Shown: piece after piece, positions 32,570 through 42,559 of the stretch
Numbering within the stretch: the stretch's first letter is position 1
How the letters are laid out: the number at the start of each line of letters is the position of its first letter
Source: Achatina immaculata
Lineage: Eukaryota; Mollusca; Gastropoda; Stylommatophora; Achatinidae
Length of the DNA: 64,000 nt
Assembly (NCBI GenBank): GCA_009760885.1
Contig: CM019703.1
Span: forward strand, 12,756,459 to 12,820,458
Direction: 5' to 3'
The notes under the pieces: model-generated
Told to the model about the DNA's origin: nothing
Databases searched by the model: none
What the model saw: the letters and a program-made list of their open reading frames with translations, nothing else
Program-made: the position numbers and the translations under genes

Positions 32570-32940
32570 ATCGTCTTCGACTCTCCGTGACTTTTTTTTT
32601 CTCTTGGTCTTTCCCTTCCTCTCTTTCCTTTTATGTTTGATGTTATTATGATGTTTTCAAGCCCTTCTCTCCTCCTTATATGTCGAATGAATTATTATTG
32701 CCCTTTTTTCTTATGGATTTGACTATGTTCCCTTCTATATTTGCCTTTGTTAGACGGTCCCTGTTTTGTACTCATAAATGTCCATGGTACTTGTTATATT
32801 ATTCTAAGAAACTCTGTTGTCTCTAGTGATCTTTGCATCGATCTGTTTATTGTCCGAGACTCACTTTTATAGAGCAGGATAGGCTCAATGCAGCTTTTTA
32901 GAACCTTCTTCTTGATGTTCGGTCAGAAAATAAACACAGT
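32570..32940 (-). pseudogene. Diverged RTE-like LINE family A fragment (A4)
   Basis: Parallels the family A copy next to it, with 'cgagactcacttttatagag' and 'caggataggctcaatgcagc' in the same relative positions, but it is AT-drifted and full of stops. Confidence 0.6.
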
Positions 32941-32984
32941 CAACGCTTAAGCAATTGTATTCTCTCAAATGCAAGCTTAGTTGG

Positions 32985-33480
32985 CATCATCATCATCATC
33001 ATCAGGTGCCGTGCCGACTGGCGTTGGCTATTATGCTTCTCCAGAGTACACGATCCTTCATGCAGGCCATCAGTTCAGTTGGTGATCTCCTCTCACACCA
33101 TCCCGTCAGACTGTCCAGTATCATTTCTCTTGGTCTTCCTCTTGATCTTCTTACTTCTATTTTTCCTGTTGTTATAATATTTTCAGTCCCCCCTCTTCTC
33201 ATTGCATGTCCTATGAAAGTACATTGTCTCTCTCTTATCTTTCTGACAAAGTTTTTTTGTCTCTCCAGCTCTTCTCATACATTCTTCATTAGTTATTTTT
33301 GCTGTCCAGGGAATTCGCAACATTCTTCTAATAAACCACATTTCTGCTGCTTCCAATGATTTTTGTGCAGACTTGCCTATTGTCCATGATTCACTTCCAT
33401 ATAACAAGATAGGTTCAATATAGCATTTTAGGACTCGTTTTCTAACATTCATTGATAAAGATGTGTTAGCTAATATAATA
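32985..33480 (-). pseudogene. RTE-like LINE family A, C-terminal fragment (A2)
   Basis: Minus-strand frame: LSMNVRKRVLKCYIEPILLY, GSESWTIGKSAQKSLEAAEM, WFIRRMLRIPWTAKITNEEC, then GETKKLCQKDKRETMYFHRT. A second frame at 33002-33202 carries RRSRGRPREMILDSLTGWCE. It ends in ATG repeats at 32988-33003. The C-terminal domain is nearly complete; the RT is missing. Confidence 0.85.
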
Positions 33481-33507
33481 ATAGTTGGCATGTTTAAAAA
33501 AAAAGCT

Positions 33508-34354
33508 CTCTTACTCAGCTGCTCATCTTTGGAATACCCTGCCAACTCATGTAAAACTTATAAGTAATATTCATCTTTATAACTTCAAACTTTGGCACTA
33601 TCTGTTTGATATGGACTATATGGCTCCGTAATATGTACTGTATTTGTGTTTGTGCATACATTATACATACATACATATATATATATATATACGTATGAGT
33701 AGGTGAAGGTATGTATATGTGTGTGTGTTTATGCGTATATGTTCATGTATGTATGTGTATACGTGTATGTCGGTATTTATGGATGTACTTGTATATATGT
33801 ATGTATGTTTGTATGTGGGGGTCTTCATGTATACATACATACATATGTGTATGCACATGTCTATGTGTATACATGTGAGTAAATGTGTGGATGTGTTTGT
33901 TTATATGTGGTATGTGTATGTGAATAAATGCATCGGTGTGTTTTTGCTTTAAGAAAAGTATAGGTATATACTATCAAAATCTAAATTAGTTTAATCTAAA
34001 GTACACTTGTGTGACTTGATTGTTGTATCTATTATATTGCTGTTCCAAAAATGTGTTAGTTTATAATGAATGTGAGAATGTAATAAAGTTTATTTCATGT
34101 AGTTGCATAAAGCAGAATGTGGAGTGTATGGACAAGAAAGGGTTTATTATTTACTAATTCACTTTTTTTTTCTTTTTCGTGCATATTATGTTCAATAACA
34201 AATGTTGAATATCTATGACTGAATGAAAGTTGTATGATGAAGGGCAGAATGGTAGACTGGCCTGCGTGCCCAATTCTTAACTACTCGAAAATAAAGTCTG
34301 TTCGTTCGTTCATTCGTTCATTCGCTCATTCGTTCGTTCGTTTGTTCGTTCATT
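33508..34354 (+). pseudogene. L2/CR1-like LINE 3' end with ORF2 C-terminus
   Basis: One frame reads SYSAAHLWNTLPTHVKLISN then NFKLWHYLFDMDYMAP and stops at 33632. This is the W-N-x-L-P ... F-K-x-x-x-x-x-L-F ending of L2/CR1-clade ORF2 proteins. About 650 bp of AT-rich 3' UTR follows, with a TG/TA microsatellite at 33660-33945. Then come the 'gcctgcgtgcccaattctta' block, AATAAAG at 34290 and a (TTCG/TTCA)n tail at 34299-34354. 5'-truncated. Confidence 0.75.
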
Positions 34355-34359
34355 GAGAT

Positions 34360-35800
34360 GCATTACATGAGCTATCATATCACGCATTACATGAGGTTTT
34401 TCTAGTATGTTTGAAAGCTACTTTGATTTAGCACTTTGTATTATTATTTTCAGAGGTGCATTTCCCATTTTAAAGTTATTCGCGTGCCTAAATATTTCTA
34501 TTTCTCACTGGGTCTAAACATAAGCGCTTGTCTGGGAGTTGTTCCTTGTACTTTATCACGGCATTTATACTGGTTCTTTTTCTTTTTTTTCCCGATGAAA
34601 CCATTGTTTCCGCTTTCTTGCTAAATAAAACAGAACAGTTTTAAAAACTATCATTCATAGCTTCTTTTGGTTTTTTTTTTATGGGCATAATCCTCCAAAA
34701 CACCATATATATGACTCCTGCACGGAACGGTAAGTTTTAACTTTTAGATTATCATGAGGCATTAAAAGCTTTTAAAGAAAAAAAAAGTTGTAAAAATAAC
34801 TGTAGTCACGTGGTTTTGTTCCTTATTTGAGCATTTCTAAGTCTACGCTAAACGCAAAAAAAAAAAAAATAAGTGTTGTATCAATGTCCAGTAAAATATG
34901 ACAGATATGATGAATGATAACAAAAAATGTTCGTGTGTCGTGGGTATTGCTCAACAGCCTACGAGTTAACACTGCACCCCATTGCCCCCGAAAGGTGGTA
35001 TTGTTTTGATCAATAATAAAAATTAAACCTTAAGAGATAGATAACTGTTTTCCACTAGTTTCAAATGGAATTTCTATATCTGTCTAGTATATCTTTTACC
35101 ATCTCGTGAAATATCTCAATTTGTGATGGCCTGGCGGGCATTTTGGTTATCTGAAGGGAGTTAACTTTGTTGAGATGTGTTTACAGCAGGGTAAGACAAC
35201 TCACAGCAAGCGGAGCGTTCTATTTTCTTGCTCAGTGTAACACTATACCCACTCGCAGGGTTATTCTTTATCACCTGTCATCAGTGCTTTAATCCTTGAA
35301 AATAAAATCCGTGGTGTTCTGTTACTTAAAAGAAATATGCTGTTTACAATAAAAGCAACATATTTTTATGTCCAGGTCTTTTGCGCATGAATAATCAAAT
35401 ACACATGTTAAAATGTATGCCTTATATTTTGTATGTGTATGTCTTTTTGTATTCATTTACATAATGTAAAGGATGAAAAATGGATTTCAAGAGCTTTTCC
35501 CCTCAGATGACATAGAAAGCTGTGTCGCTATTGTAATTTTAGACAGTGCTTTCACTCCGACAACAGAAGCAGACACCCCTCGAAAAATGCCTTATTTACC
35601 ATTGTGGAACTTTGCCACTTCATGGACTAAATTCCAAAATTCCTCTTCGCCCTGAGCTTTTCCCTCCCCTCATATTCACTGAGATGACATCAAATCCCCT
35701 TCTTTTTCCGAAGCCCTTATCCCAGTTTTTCTCTTCTGTTTTCGTTCCTAATTTCCCTCATTTTAGTTGACTGATAAATATCCTTTTATATTTGCAAGGA
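34360..35800. other. Unassigned, AT-rich
   Basis: No repeats or domains recognised. The 60-codon frame at 35473-35655 overlaps another frame and has no support. Confidence 0.4.
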
Positions 35801-35804
35801 TTTA

Positions 35805-36085
35805 TCACTTAAGGTGTTATTCTATGTAGAAGGATCTCATTATATGTGCACTTTCTGGCTCATTTCTTTTATCTTATATATGGAAGAAGCTCATTATACT
35901 TGCACTTTCTGGCTCATTTCTTTTATCATCTATATGAAAGAAACTCATTATTCTTGCACTTTCGGGTTCATTTGTTTTATCTTCTGTATAGAAGAACCTC
36001 GTTATACTTCCACTTTCTAACTCATTTCTTTTATCTTCTGTATGAAAGAAACTCATTATTCTTGCACTTTCTGGTTCGTTTCTTT
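35805..36085. repeat. 54-bp tandem repeat, ~5 copies
   Basis: Units contain 'aagaaactcattattcttgc' and 'actttctggctcatttcttt'. The 18-codon period yields hydrophobic repeat frames that are artefacts. Confidence 0.9.
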
Positions 36086-36089
36086 TAGT

Positions 36090-36699
36090 CCATCAACAAG
36101 CGTATAGGTAGCTCATCCGTTTTGAAAGCTAGTCCCCGCTTGAGGTGGAGCTGGCAGAGAAGCCCTATACATGCAGCAGATCCATCTGACGAAAGCCCGC
36201 CAAGTTTTCGAAACAGTCTATGCCAGGACCCCCCCCCCCTTTTTCCACGATCTTTAAAATCGCCTTGGAAACAACGGCTTTAGCTGGGTCTTACAAGACC
36301 CGCTGAGCACTGTGGACTTGATGGGAATTCGTACAGTAATCATCAAGACTAGGGTAGAAGTGCTAATCGCTCGTGCCCATGACATCGAACTACACAAAAT
36401 TAGTAGTTATAGCTACTGTGTTCTTAACTGGTATCTTTGTTTTTCCCAGGCCAAGTCCATTTCTGAATCTTTGTGTTCATGTGGTTTAACTGAATGAATT
36501 GCACATATAAATCTATGCGTATTTAATGTGGTAAAGATACATATCACCATGTGAATCTTTTCACGTATACATGTGTGTTACAAATTATGGAATGCTATGA
36601 TGTACTTGAAGTGTGTCTCATGCGCACATCAATTCTTGCGTTCTTTAGTACAATGTGGCTTGTATGCAGCTGAGTTTTCTCTTCATTACTTCATCCTAG
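36090..36699. other. Unassigned; possible intron upstream of the candidate exon
   Basis: No repeats recognised. A C11 tract lies at 36229-36239. The end (36675-36699) is a pyrimidine-rich stretch closing with TAG, typical of a 3' splice site. Confidence 0.4.
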
Positions 36700-36862
36700 C
36701 ACGCCAAAAGAACGAAGTATTACCGATTTAGCTGGATACTGGACGAGATTCGATCCACTGATGACATACTATACAAGGTGAATATAGTCGAGTTCATCAA
36801 TTGCCAGATTATTTACTCGGATGAAGTCGAAGACATAGTTCGAATCCGGAAGGAATTTTACG
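36700..36862 (+). CDS. Candidate internal exon of a host gene
   Basis: 163 bp flanked by a polypyrimidine tract ending ...catcctAG and a donor CG|GTAAGTTC. Only one frame is open; it begins exactly at the acceptor (an in-frame TAG sits in the splice site) and reads HAKRTKYYRFSWILDE then IRSTDDILYKVNIVEFINCQ and further acidic/hydrophobic residues to EFYG. Residue use looks protein-like, with no repeat or transposon similarity. The pattern 'DDILYKVNIVEF' is mildly reminiscent of helical ARM/HEAT-type proteins such as proteasome assembly factor PSMD5, but this is too weak to name. If phase 0 at the start, it ends in phase 1. No partner exon could be placed. Confidence 0.45.
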
Positions 36863-36954
36863 GTAAGTTCGATTACTCTTACCTTTATCTGATCGCTTTA
36901 GTTGCTTATTGTCGAAAGATTGCGAGGCTCTAGGTTTGACCCATTGTTTTAGTG

Positions 36955-37240
36955 TTAAGACACTATTAAAACAGGGGAAGCCTTCTTGGCCTTGCCTAAA
37001 AACAGGGGAAGCCTTCTTGGCCTTGCCTAAAAACAGGGGAAGCCTTCTTGGACCTGCCTAAAAACAGGGGAAGTCCTCTTGATCCTGCCAAAAAACACGG
37101 AAAGCCATTTTGGCCCTGACTAAAAATAGAGGAAGCCCTTTTGGCCCTGCATAAAAAACAGGAAAAGCCCCTACTGATCCTATCTAAAAACAGTGGAAGC
37201 CATCTTGGTCCTGTCTAAAAACAGGGGAAGCCCTTCGGAT
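36955..37240. repeat. 31-bp tandem repeat, ~9 copies
   Basis: Units of 'aaaaacaggggaagccttct' plus 'tggccttgcct', progressively diverged to the right. Confidence 0.92.
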
Positions 37241-37629
37241 CCTAGAACAACGCACTGAGTGGACCCCTGCCTCCCCCCCCCCCCCCAATTGTTCCTGGTT
37301 ACATGTACTAAAGTGCTCTATAATGAAAGCGTTATCGATAGTAAAGTAAACGAGGTTGAGTAATGTGATACTTAGTATTTTATCTTTAATACACGTTTTC
37401 CGTGGCATATCCTTGCGAAACGATATATGAAAGAATATGAAAGCTTATAACTATATATAAGCAGTACACGTGAAAACGTTTATGTAAGCAATACACTCGT
37501 ATATGAAAGCTTTCATACAATATGAAAACATATAACATAAATCAGTTATGATACGAACATATCCATCCACTGTCTCGACTGTCAGTCTGCAAGATCAGCT
37601 TCGTCTCCCAAATTTCATTTCAGTTTCGG

Positions 37630-37760
37630 CCAGTGATTCTCAACCGGGGGGAAGATAGCTCTCTGGTTCAAGCGTGAGGGAAGGAATCTTTATTTTTCCG
37701 TCAGAGGAATTTCCAGTGATTTTTTTTTCCATATGAAAATACATTTCTTAGAAAAAAAGA
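37630..37760 (+). mobile_element. hAT-like terminus
   Basis: Begins 'ccagtgattctcaaccgggg', a hAT-type CAGTGATTCTCAACC end. No opposite terminus is seen. Confidence 0.35.
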
Positions 37761-37784
37761 TCCCTTCCCTTAGACTTGAAAAGC

Positions 37785-37910
37785 CTCCCTGTGGAGCCAC
37801 TTGCCTCTCTGGGGAGCCACCTGCCTCTCTGTGGAGCCACCTGCCTCTCTGAGGATCCACCTGCCTCTCTGGAAAGCCACCTGCCTCCCTGGGAAGCCAC
37901 CTGCTTCTTT
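37785..37910. repeat. ~20-bp tandem repeat, ~6 copies
   Basis: Units of 'ggagccacctgcctctctg' with variants. Confidence 0.9.
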
Positions 37911-38324
37911 CCTGGGAATCAGAGATCCAGATAAACTATTATACTGCATGACAGGTATAATACAATATGCAGATGGGACCTCACGTGACCTTGTCATACA
38001 CAGCCCCGCCCTTGCTGCACAATATGTCTTCTCCATAACTTGTTTTTTTGTGCGCATAACTCTTGACGTGTATCCACGATTATACACAGACACACACGCA
38101 TACACATTTCCACAAGTGGCAGAACCAGTCGACTATGAAAGGTGAATGTTTGGAGAGAGAGGTGCAAATCCCAACTTGGGTAATTCGTGTCATAAAAATT
38201 CTCAAGTTTATTATGAATATCCCTTGCGGAGAATCTACCTATGCCCTTGTCTTGCTTTCCTGCAAGAAAGAAAGAAAGAAAGAAAGAAAGATGAACTATG
38301 CCCAGCTTAACACAGGGAGCCGCA

Positions 38325-38440
38325 CTAGAAGATAAACTGTAGGGTTCAAAGCTTGCATGAACTCCAAAAGACGGCACAATTTATCCAGACAATAAGTACA
38401 GACGTATGGGGCTAGAACAATGGGTGGCAGAAACAGAAGC
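38325..38440 (+). mobile_element. RNase H LINE 3' terminus
   Basis: Shares with 6640-6705 the blocks 'ctccaaaagacggcacaatt', 'tatccagacaataagtacag' and 'ggggctagaacaatgg'. It is the last ~100 bp of that LINE; a CTGT microsatellite (38451-38485) follows. Confidence 0.55.
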
Positions 38441-38451
38441 TTAACACATTA

Positions 38452-38485
<34 letters not shown>

Positions 38486-38489
38486 AGTT

Positions 38490-39105
38490 AGTTTTCTTTC
38501 AGAGCGTCGATAGAACAGTAACATGGTAATGGATTTTTGGGGGGCAAATGGTTTGCAGGATACATCATATGAAGCTTTCCCATAGTCCAAAGAGACTTTG
38601 GATCCACGCGTAGCCTACGAAATGTTTTGTTTCTGATCTTCTAAATCATGAACTGACATCTCAGCACAACTTCGTCATTTATTTTCCACATTCTGCCATG
38701 AAGAACATCCACTAGGCCAATGAGTCCCTATGAACTGAATAACAGTACACCCTGTCCTTAACTTTCCCCCTCCCCTTAACTCTGAAAAATATACGGGCAC
38801 CTTTTCATAAGTTAATTTAATCAGAATTCAAGCATAATTTATTCTTGCATATTAAAATTATACATGAAGTGGTTTTTTTTTTGTGTGTGTTTGTGGACAA
38901 TTCGTGTCACTTTAGATGTGAAAATAGAAAATAGTTTCTAAACATAAGTTGTTTACAAACATTTCAAATGTTTATCCGTTGTGCCTTTTTTTTTTAGAAC
39001 ATCAAGTAATATAAGGCGCTGTTCAAATTAGGAACAGAAAAGTGGAAATTGTTATAAAATGTTGAGTAATAGATTTAAACAACAACAACAACAACAAAAT
39101 AAAAT
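38490..39105. other. Unassigned, AT-rich
   Basis: No element ends recognised. A strong-looking acceptor (T10 run then AG) at about 38988-38998 leads into early stops in two of the three frames I checked. Confidence 0.35.
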
Positions 39106-39106
39106 A

Positions 39107-39340
39107 ATAACAGGAAAAAAGGCCTCATCATGCCATAAATGCATCTAAGGGATATGGTGTTAGTGCTCACCGCCCTAGGCTGATCACAAGGCGAGACAAT
39201 AAAGAATCTGGTCTTTGGAGGACATATCGGACAGGCATAGAAAGATATGGCTGGCCACCATGGAAGAACTGGAAACTTTACCATGTGCCAAAGAAAGTCA
39301 ATGGACTCGTTGACTATAGGATTGGAAGGTATTACTAGCT
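39107..39340 (+). other. Short tryptophan-rich open frame, possible last exon
   Basis: Between TAA at about 39104 and TAG near 39338 one frame is open for about 76 codons. It includes GYGVSAHRPRLITRRDNKES, GLWRTYRTGIERYGWPPWKN and WKLYHVPKKVNGLVDYRIGR. It is basic and rich in W and Y, unlike the simple-repeat frames around it. No ATG begins the frame at a useful point; an AG precedes it but with a purine-rich rather than pyrimidine tract. It may be a terminal exon or a chance frame. I do not recognise the protein. Confidence 0.25.
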
Positions 39341-39451
39341 CTTGGCTTGGACTTCTTCACGTTCTCGCTGTCAAGTATTTTTACCTGTAGTCACTGCATC
39401 ATCGTTTAAGCAGTCTTTTGATTTCTGATAATAAATTTGATGGGGCAAAGA

Positions 39452-39570
39452 TGCTATCTGATTTCGGGAATCAGCGACCCATAACAGACACGCTGCCAGT
39501 CAGTTTTGGCGGACTATAGTTCACCAAAACATTGTCCCACTTCTTTGTTGGTACGCCAGGTAAACTAAGT
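39452..39570 (+). mobile_element. Dispersed repeat Z, copy 6 (5' part)
   Basis: Contains 'gaatcagcgacccataacag', 'tggcggactatagttcacca' and 'ttgtcccacttctttgttgg', aligning with the start of Z copy 3, then diverges. Confidence 0.5.
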
Positions 39571-39579
39571 GTGAACGGG

Positions 39580-40980
39580 CGGGGTCTGGTTGTCGTGAGG
39601 CGGCTGGTTGCGATGACCAAACTCGCGGTCCGTTCGTAGTTCTCAGGGGGATGCAAAACCGCGAATGTGTTAGATTTTTCTTTAGTCGAGTTGATGTCTA
39701 ATATAGGCGTGTGGCCGGCAGCATTTTTGTATACTGAGGGGGCTTTGTCCGTTGCCTTGAAATGATAAATGTTATGATCGAGATGTGGGGGGTCGTGAGT
39801 ATGACTGTTTTGTCAGCGATGATCTCAGAGTGCTGCTCGGGCCGCCTCGTTTGTGTGAGTGATATGTCAGTGTTATGTGATGTCCAGTTAAAATATGGTG
39901 TCAGCAGTCGTAAGTGTGACATTTTAATTTTAAGAAACTAACTAGTTTAGGATAAGAAAACTAATGAATTATGAACTGTAATTTTTGCCTTGAAGATTTA
40001 AGTTGTACAACATATTTTGCTTGAGTGATATTGTTAGGCAAAGATTGGTTGGAAGAGACATGTAACTATGTGTGTTATTTGTAGTGTGATGGAAATGCTA
40101 TTTTCTTGTGCCTCACATTTGTCGCATTATGTGTAAATTGTGATGGATCCATGTGGGTGTAATTTTCTTAGTTTGAGCCAGAAGATAACTTTGTGTTCTT
40201 TTAATATATTTTAGTAATTAAGCGTTGTTGACTGTTATTCACAACCTTGAATATATGTGTGGGGAATGCGGGCACAAGTCCGCGATGGGGGTTTATGTTT
40301 CTGTGTTGTTGAAGAGAAGGGGGTCTGTTTGTGTTGATTCCGTTCTGAGGGACAGGAGAGCTTATACCACAACTGTAACTGCAGCTGTAAAAGGGGTACG
40401 GTTAGGTTATGTGTTCATTTATATGTAATGGAGCTGTTATGTGGAGTTTGTTGGGAGTAGCCTGGTTGGTTTTGAAGTGCTCTTGTAGTAATAAAGTATT
40501 TTCTTGTTGGCTTGATAAAACAGTTGTTAGGAGTTTGTACTTTATTGTTGGCGGTGGGTAGATTTGTATGATGGAAGAAGGATTATCTAGAAGTTGGGGT
40601 CATATGCTTGCTCGGGGTAGTTGATCCTAGAGAACTGGCCATGAAGGAAAACATCCTGGGTTTATCGGGTTTGGGGGTGGGCAGCATGGAAGCAGGAGCC
40701 ACGTGAAGCTGTAACGCGGTGTCCCATTCCACACTGTAGGCTAAAAATTTAACCGCGCTCCGGACACAGAGTAGTAAAGTTTTGGATAGTCGGGATGTGA
40801 ACGAGGTAGGAAACTGGGATTTCCACCCAAGTCAGAGTGTTGGTTGTCATTTTTTTCCCCCTAATCAGAAGAAGAACCACAGGAACCTTTTGAAATAAAG
40901 TCCTAATACATGACATGAGACTTCATAAATAATAAGAAGAATCAACAATAGATAAATGAATTTTTTACATAGGCAGGGGT
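39580..40980. other. Unassigned, G/T-rich on the plus strand
   Basis: Strand-asymmetric T/G-rich region with frames up to 67-74 codons and no recognised motif. Several AATAAAG-like signals occur (for example near 40490). It could be UTR or intron. Confidence 0.35.
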
Positions 40981-40999
40981 CGCTATCTTCTTCTTCTTA

Positions 41000-41210
41000 G
41001 TCTTCGTTTCCTCCTCCTTCTTCTTCTTCTTCTTCTTCTCCTCCTCCTCCTCCTTCTTCTTCTTCTTCTCCTCCTCCTCCTCCTTCTTCTTCTTCTTCTT
41101 CTTCTTCTTCTTTTTCTTCTTCTTCTTCTTCTTCTTCTTCTTCTTCTTCTTCTCCTCCTCCTCCTCCTTCTTCTTCTTCTTCTTTTTCTTCTTCTTCTTC
41201 TTCTATCGCC
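41000..41210. repeat. (CTT/CTC)n tract, tail of Z copy 7
   Basis: About 210 bp of CTT and CTC triplets, the reverse complement of a GAA tail. It directly abuts the Z body at 41210. The poly-Arg and poly-Glu frames on the minus strand are artefacts. Confidence 0.95.
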
Positions 41211-41470
41211 CTGAAATTGCAAACTGGTGTTCTTTTGCATCCGATGCAGATGTTGAGGCACAGCATCGTGACGAACTTGGAGCGTGTTATGGCGGCTGTT
41301 TTTTTTTTCGCTCAGTCCCTGAGTTGAGCTAAAAAGCAAGGGGTGTGCTCTGCTTTATCAGACTCCACCACCATGGGGACTATGATGATCTCTTACCCCG
41401 TTAGCCAGGCTAGGCCCGTTACTAGGGGGTATCAAAAGAGAGGTGGTACAGCGTTTTGGTTACCTAAGTG
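41210..41470 (-). mobile_element. Dispersed repeat Z, copy 7
   Basis: Contains 'gtgttcttttgcatccgatg', 'gaggcacagcatcgtgacga', 'cagactccaccaccatgggg', 'ttagccaggctaggcccgtt' and a broken 'gagaggtggtacag' block. The tail lies on its left, and the outer end merges into the 40-bp minisatellite. Confidence 0.7.
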
Positions 41471-42235
41471 TCCAAGCCCTGCGTCAAGCCTTTTACACCT
41501 GTACTATCTGTCCAAGCCCTCCGTCAAACCTTTTACACCTGTACTATCTGTCCAAACCCTCCGTCAAGCCTTTTACACCTGTACTATCTGTCCAAGCCCT
41601 CCGTCAAGCCTTGTACACCTGTACTATCTGTCCAAGCCCTGCGTCAAGCCTTTTACACCTGTACTATCTGTCCAAGCCCTGCGTCAAGCCTTTTACACCT
41701 GTACTATCTGTCCAAGTCCTGCGTCAAGTCTTGTAACCAGTGCTATCTGTTCAACCCCTGCGTCAAGTCTTGTAACCAGTGCTATCTGTTCAACCCCTGC
41801 GTCAAGTCTTGTAACCAGTGCTATCTGTTCAACCCCTGCGTCAAGCCCTGTAACCAGTGCTATCTGTTCAACCCCTGCGTCAAGCCTTGTAACCAGTGCT
41901 ATCTGTTCAACCCCTGCGTCAAGCTTTGTAACCAGTGCTGTAACCAGTAATCCAAGCCCTCCGTCAAGCCTTGTAACTAGTGCTATCTGTCCAAGCCCTT
42001 CGTTAAGCCTTGTGCACTTGTACTATCTGTCCAAGCCCTGCGTTAAGCCTTGTAACCTATACTATCTATCCAAGCCTTTCATTAAGCTTGTACACTTGTA
42101 CTACCTGTCCAAGCCCTTCGTTAAGCTTGTACACTTGTACTATCTATCCAAGCCCTGCGTTAAGATTGTACACTTGTGCTATCTGTCCAAGCTCTGCGTC
42201 AAGTCTTGTACACATATACTATCTGTCCAAGTGAA
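41460..42235. repeat. 39/40-bp minisatellite with two subtypes
   Basis: Left part: ~7 units of 40 bp ('ccaagccctgcgtcaagcct' + 'tttacacctgtactatctgt'). Middle: ~7 units of 39 bp with 'tcaacccctgcgtcaag' and 'aaccagtgctatctgt'. Right: diverged units with 'cgttaagcttgtacacttgt'. Because the unit is 40 bp the frames change each repeat, giving three overlapping frames of which the longest is 308 codons. Not a gene. Confidence 0.95.
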
Positions 42236-42366
42236 CATAAATTATATGATTATGTGGACAAGAACGTAACACTTAAACATTACGGCAGTGTTTACATAGT
42301 GTTTACATGAGTACGCTCGCGTTCAGTCTCGAATTTCACTGAACAAATATGTGATAATGATATAGA

Positions 42367-42556
42367 CCAACGGTTCTCAAACGTTTTCGGTCTGCAGCCC
42401 CTTGCAGTGCAGGTCACAAACCCCAACCCTTCTCCTTTCGTGTAAAAATACATACATCATTTCGTTCTGATGTCCCCTGCTGATTCATTTTCCCTCTCAC
42501 TTGATCTTTCCACAGCCGCAAGGAGCCAGTGACGCCAATTATGAGAACCAGTGTTC
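42367..42556. mobile_element. hAT-like MITE
   Basis: Left end 'aacggttctcaaacgttttc' and right end 'attatgagaaccagtgttct' form short inverted repeats around GGTTCTCA, enclosing ~190 bp. Target duplications are not clear. Confidence 0.5.
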
Positions 42557-42559
42557 TAA

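Noticed and set aside
38980..39107. Strong T-run acceptor as the start of an exon
   Set aside because: Frames after the AG hit stops quickly in two frames, and it could not be linked to the frame at 39107.
36700..39340. Joining the candidate exon at 36700 with the frame at 39107 into one gene
   Set aside because: The phase-1 end of the first exon is incompatible with the open frame of the second at the nearest AG.
40983..41339. Poly-arginine and poly-glutamate frames
   Set aside because: Translation of the CTT/CTC tail of repeat Z.
41343..42269. 308-codon frame with recurring CTICPSPASS-like segments
   Set aside because: Overlapping frames through a 39/40-bp minisatellite; the 40-bp unit changes frame at each copy.
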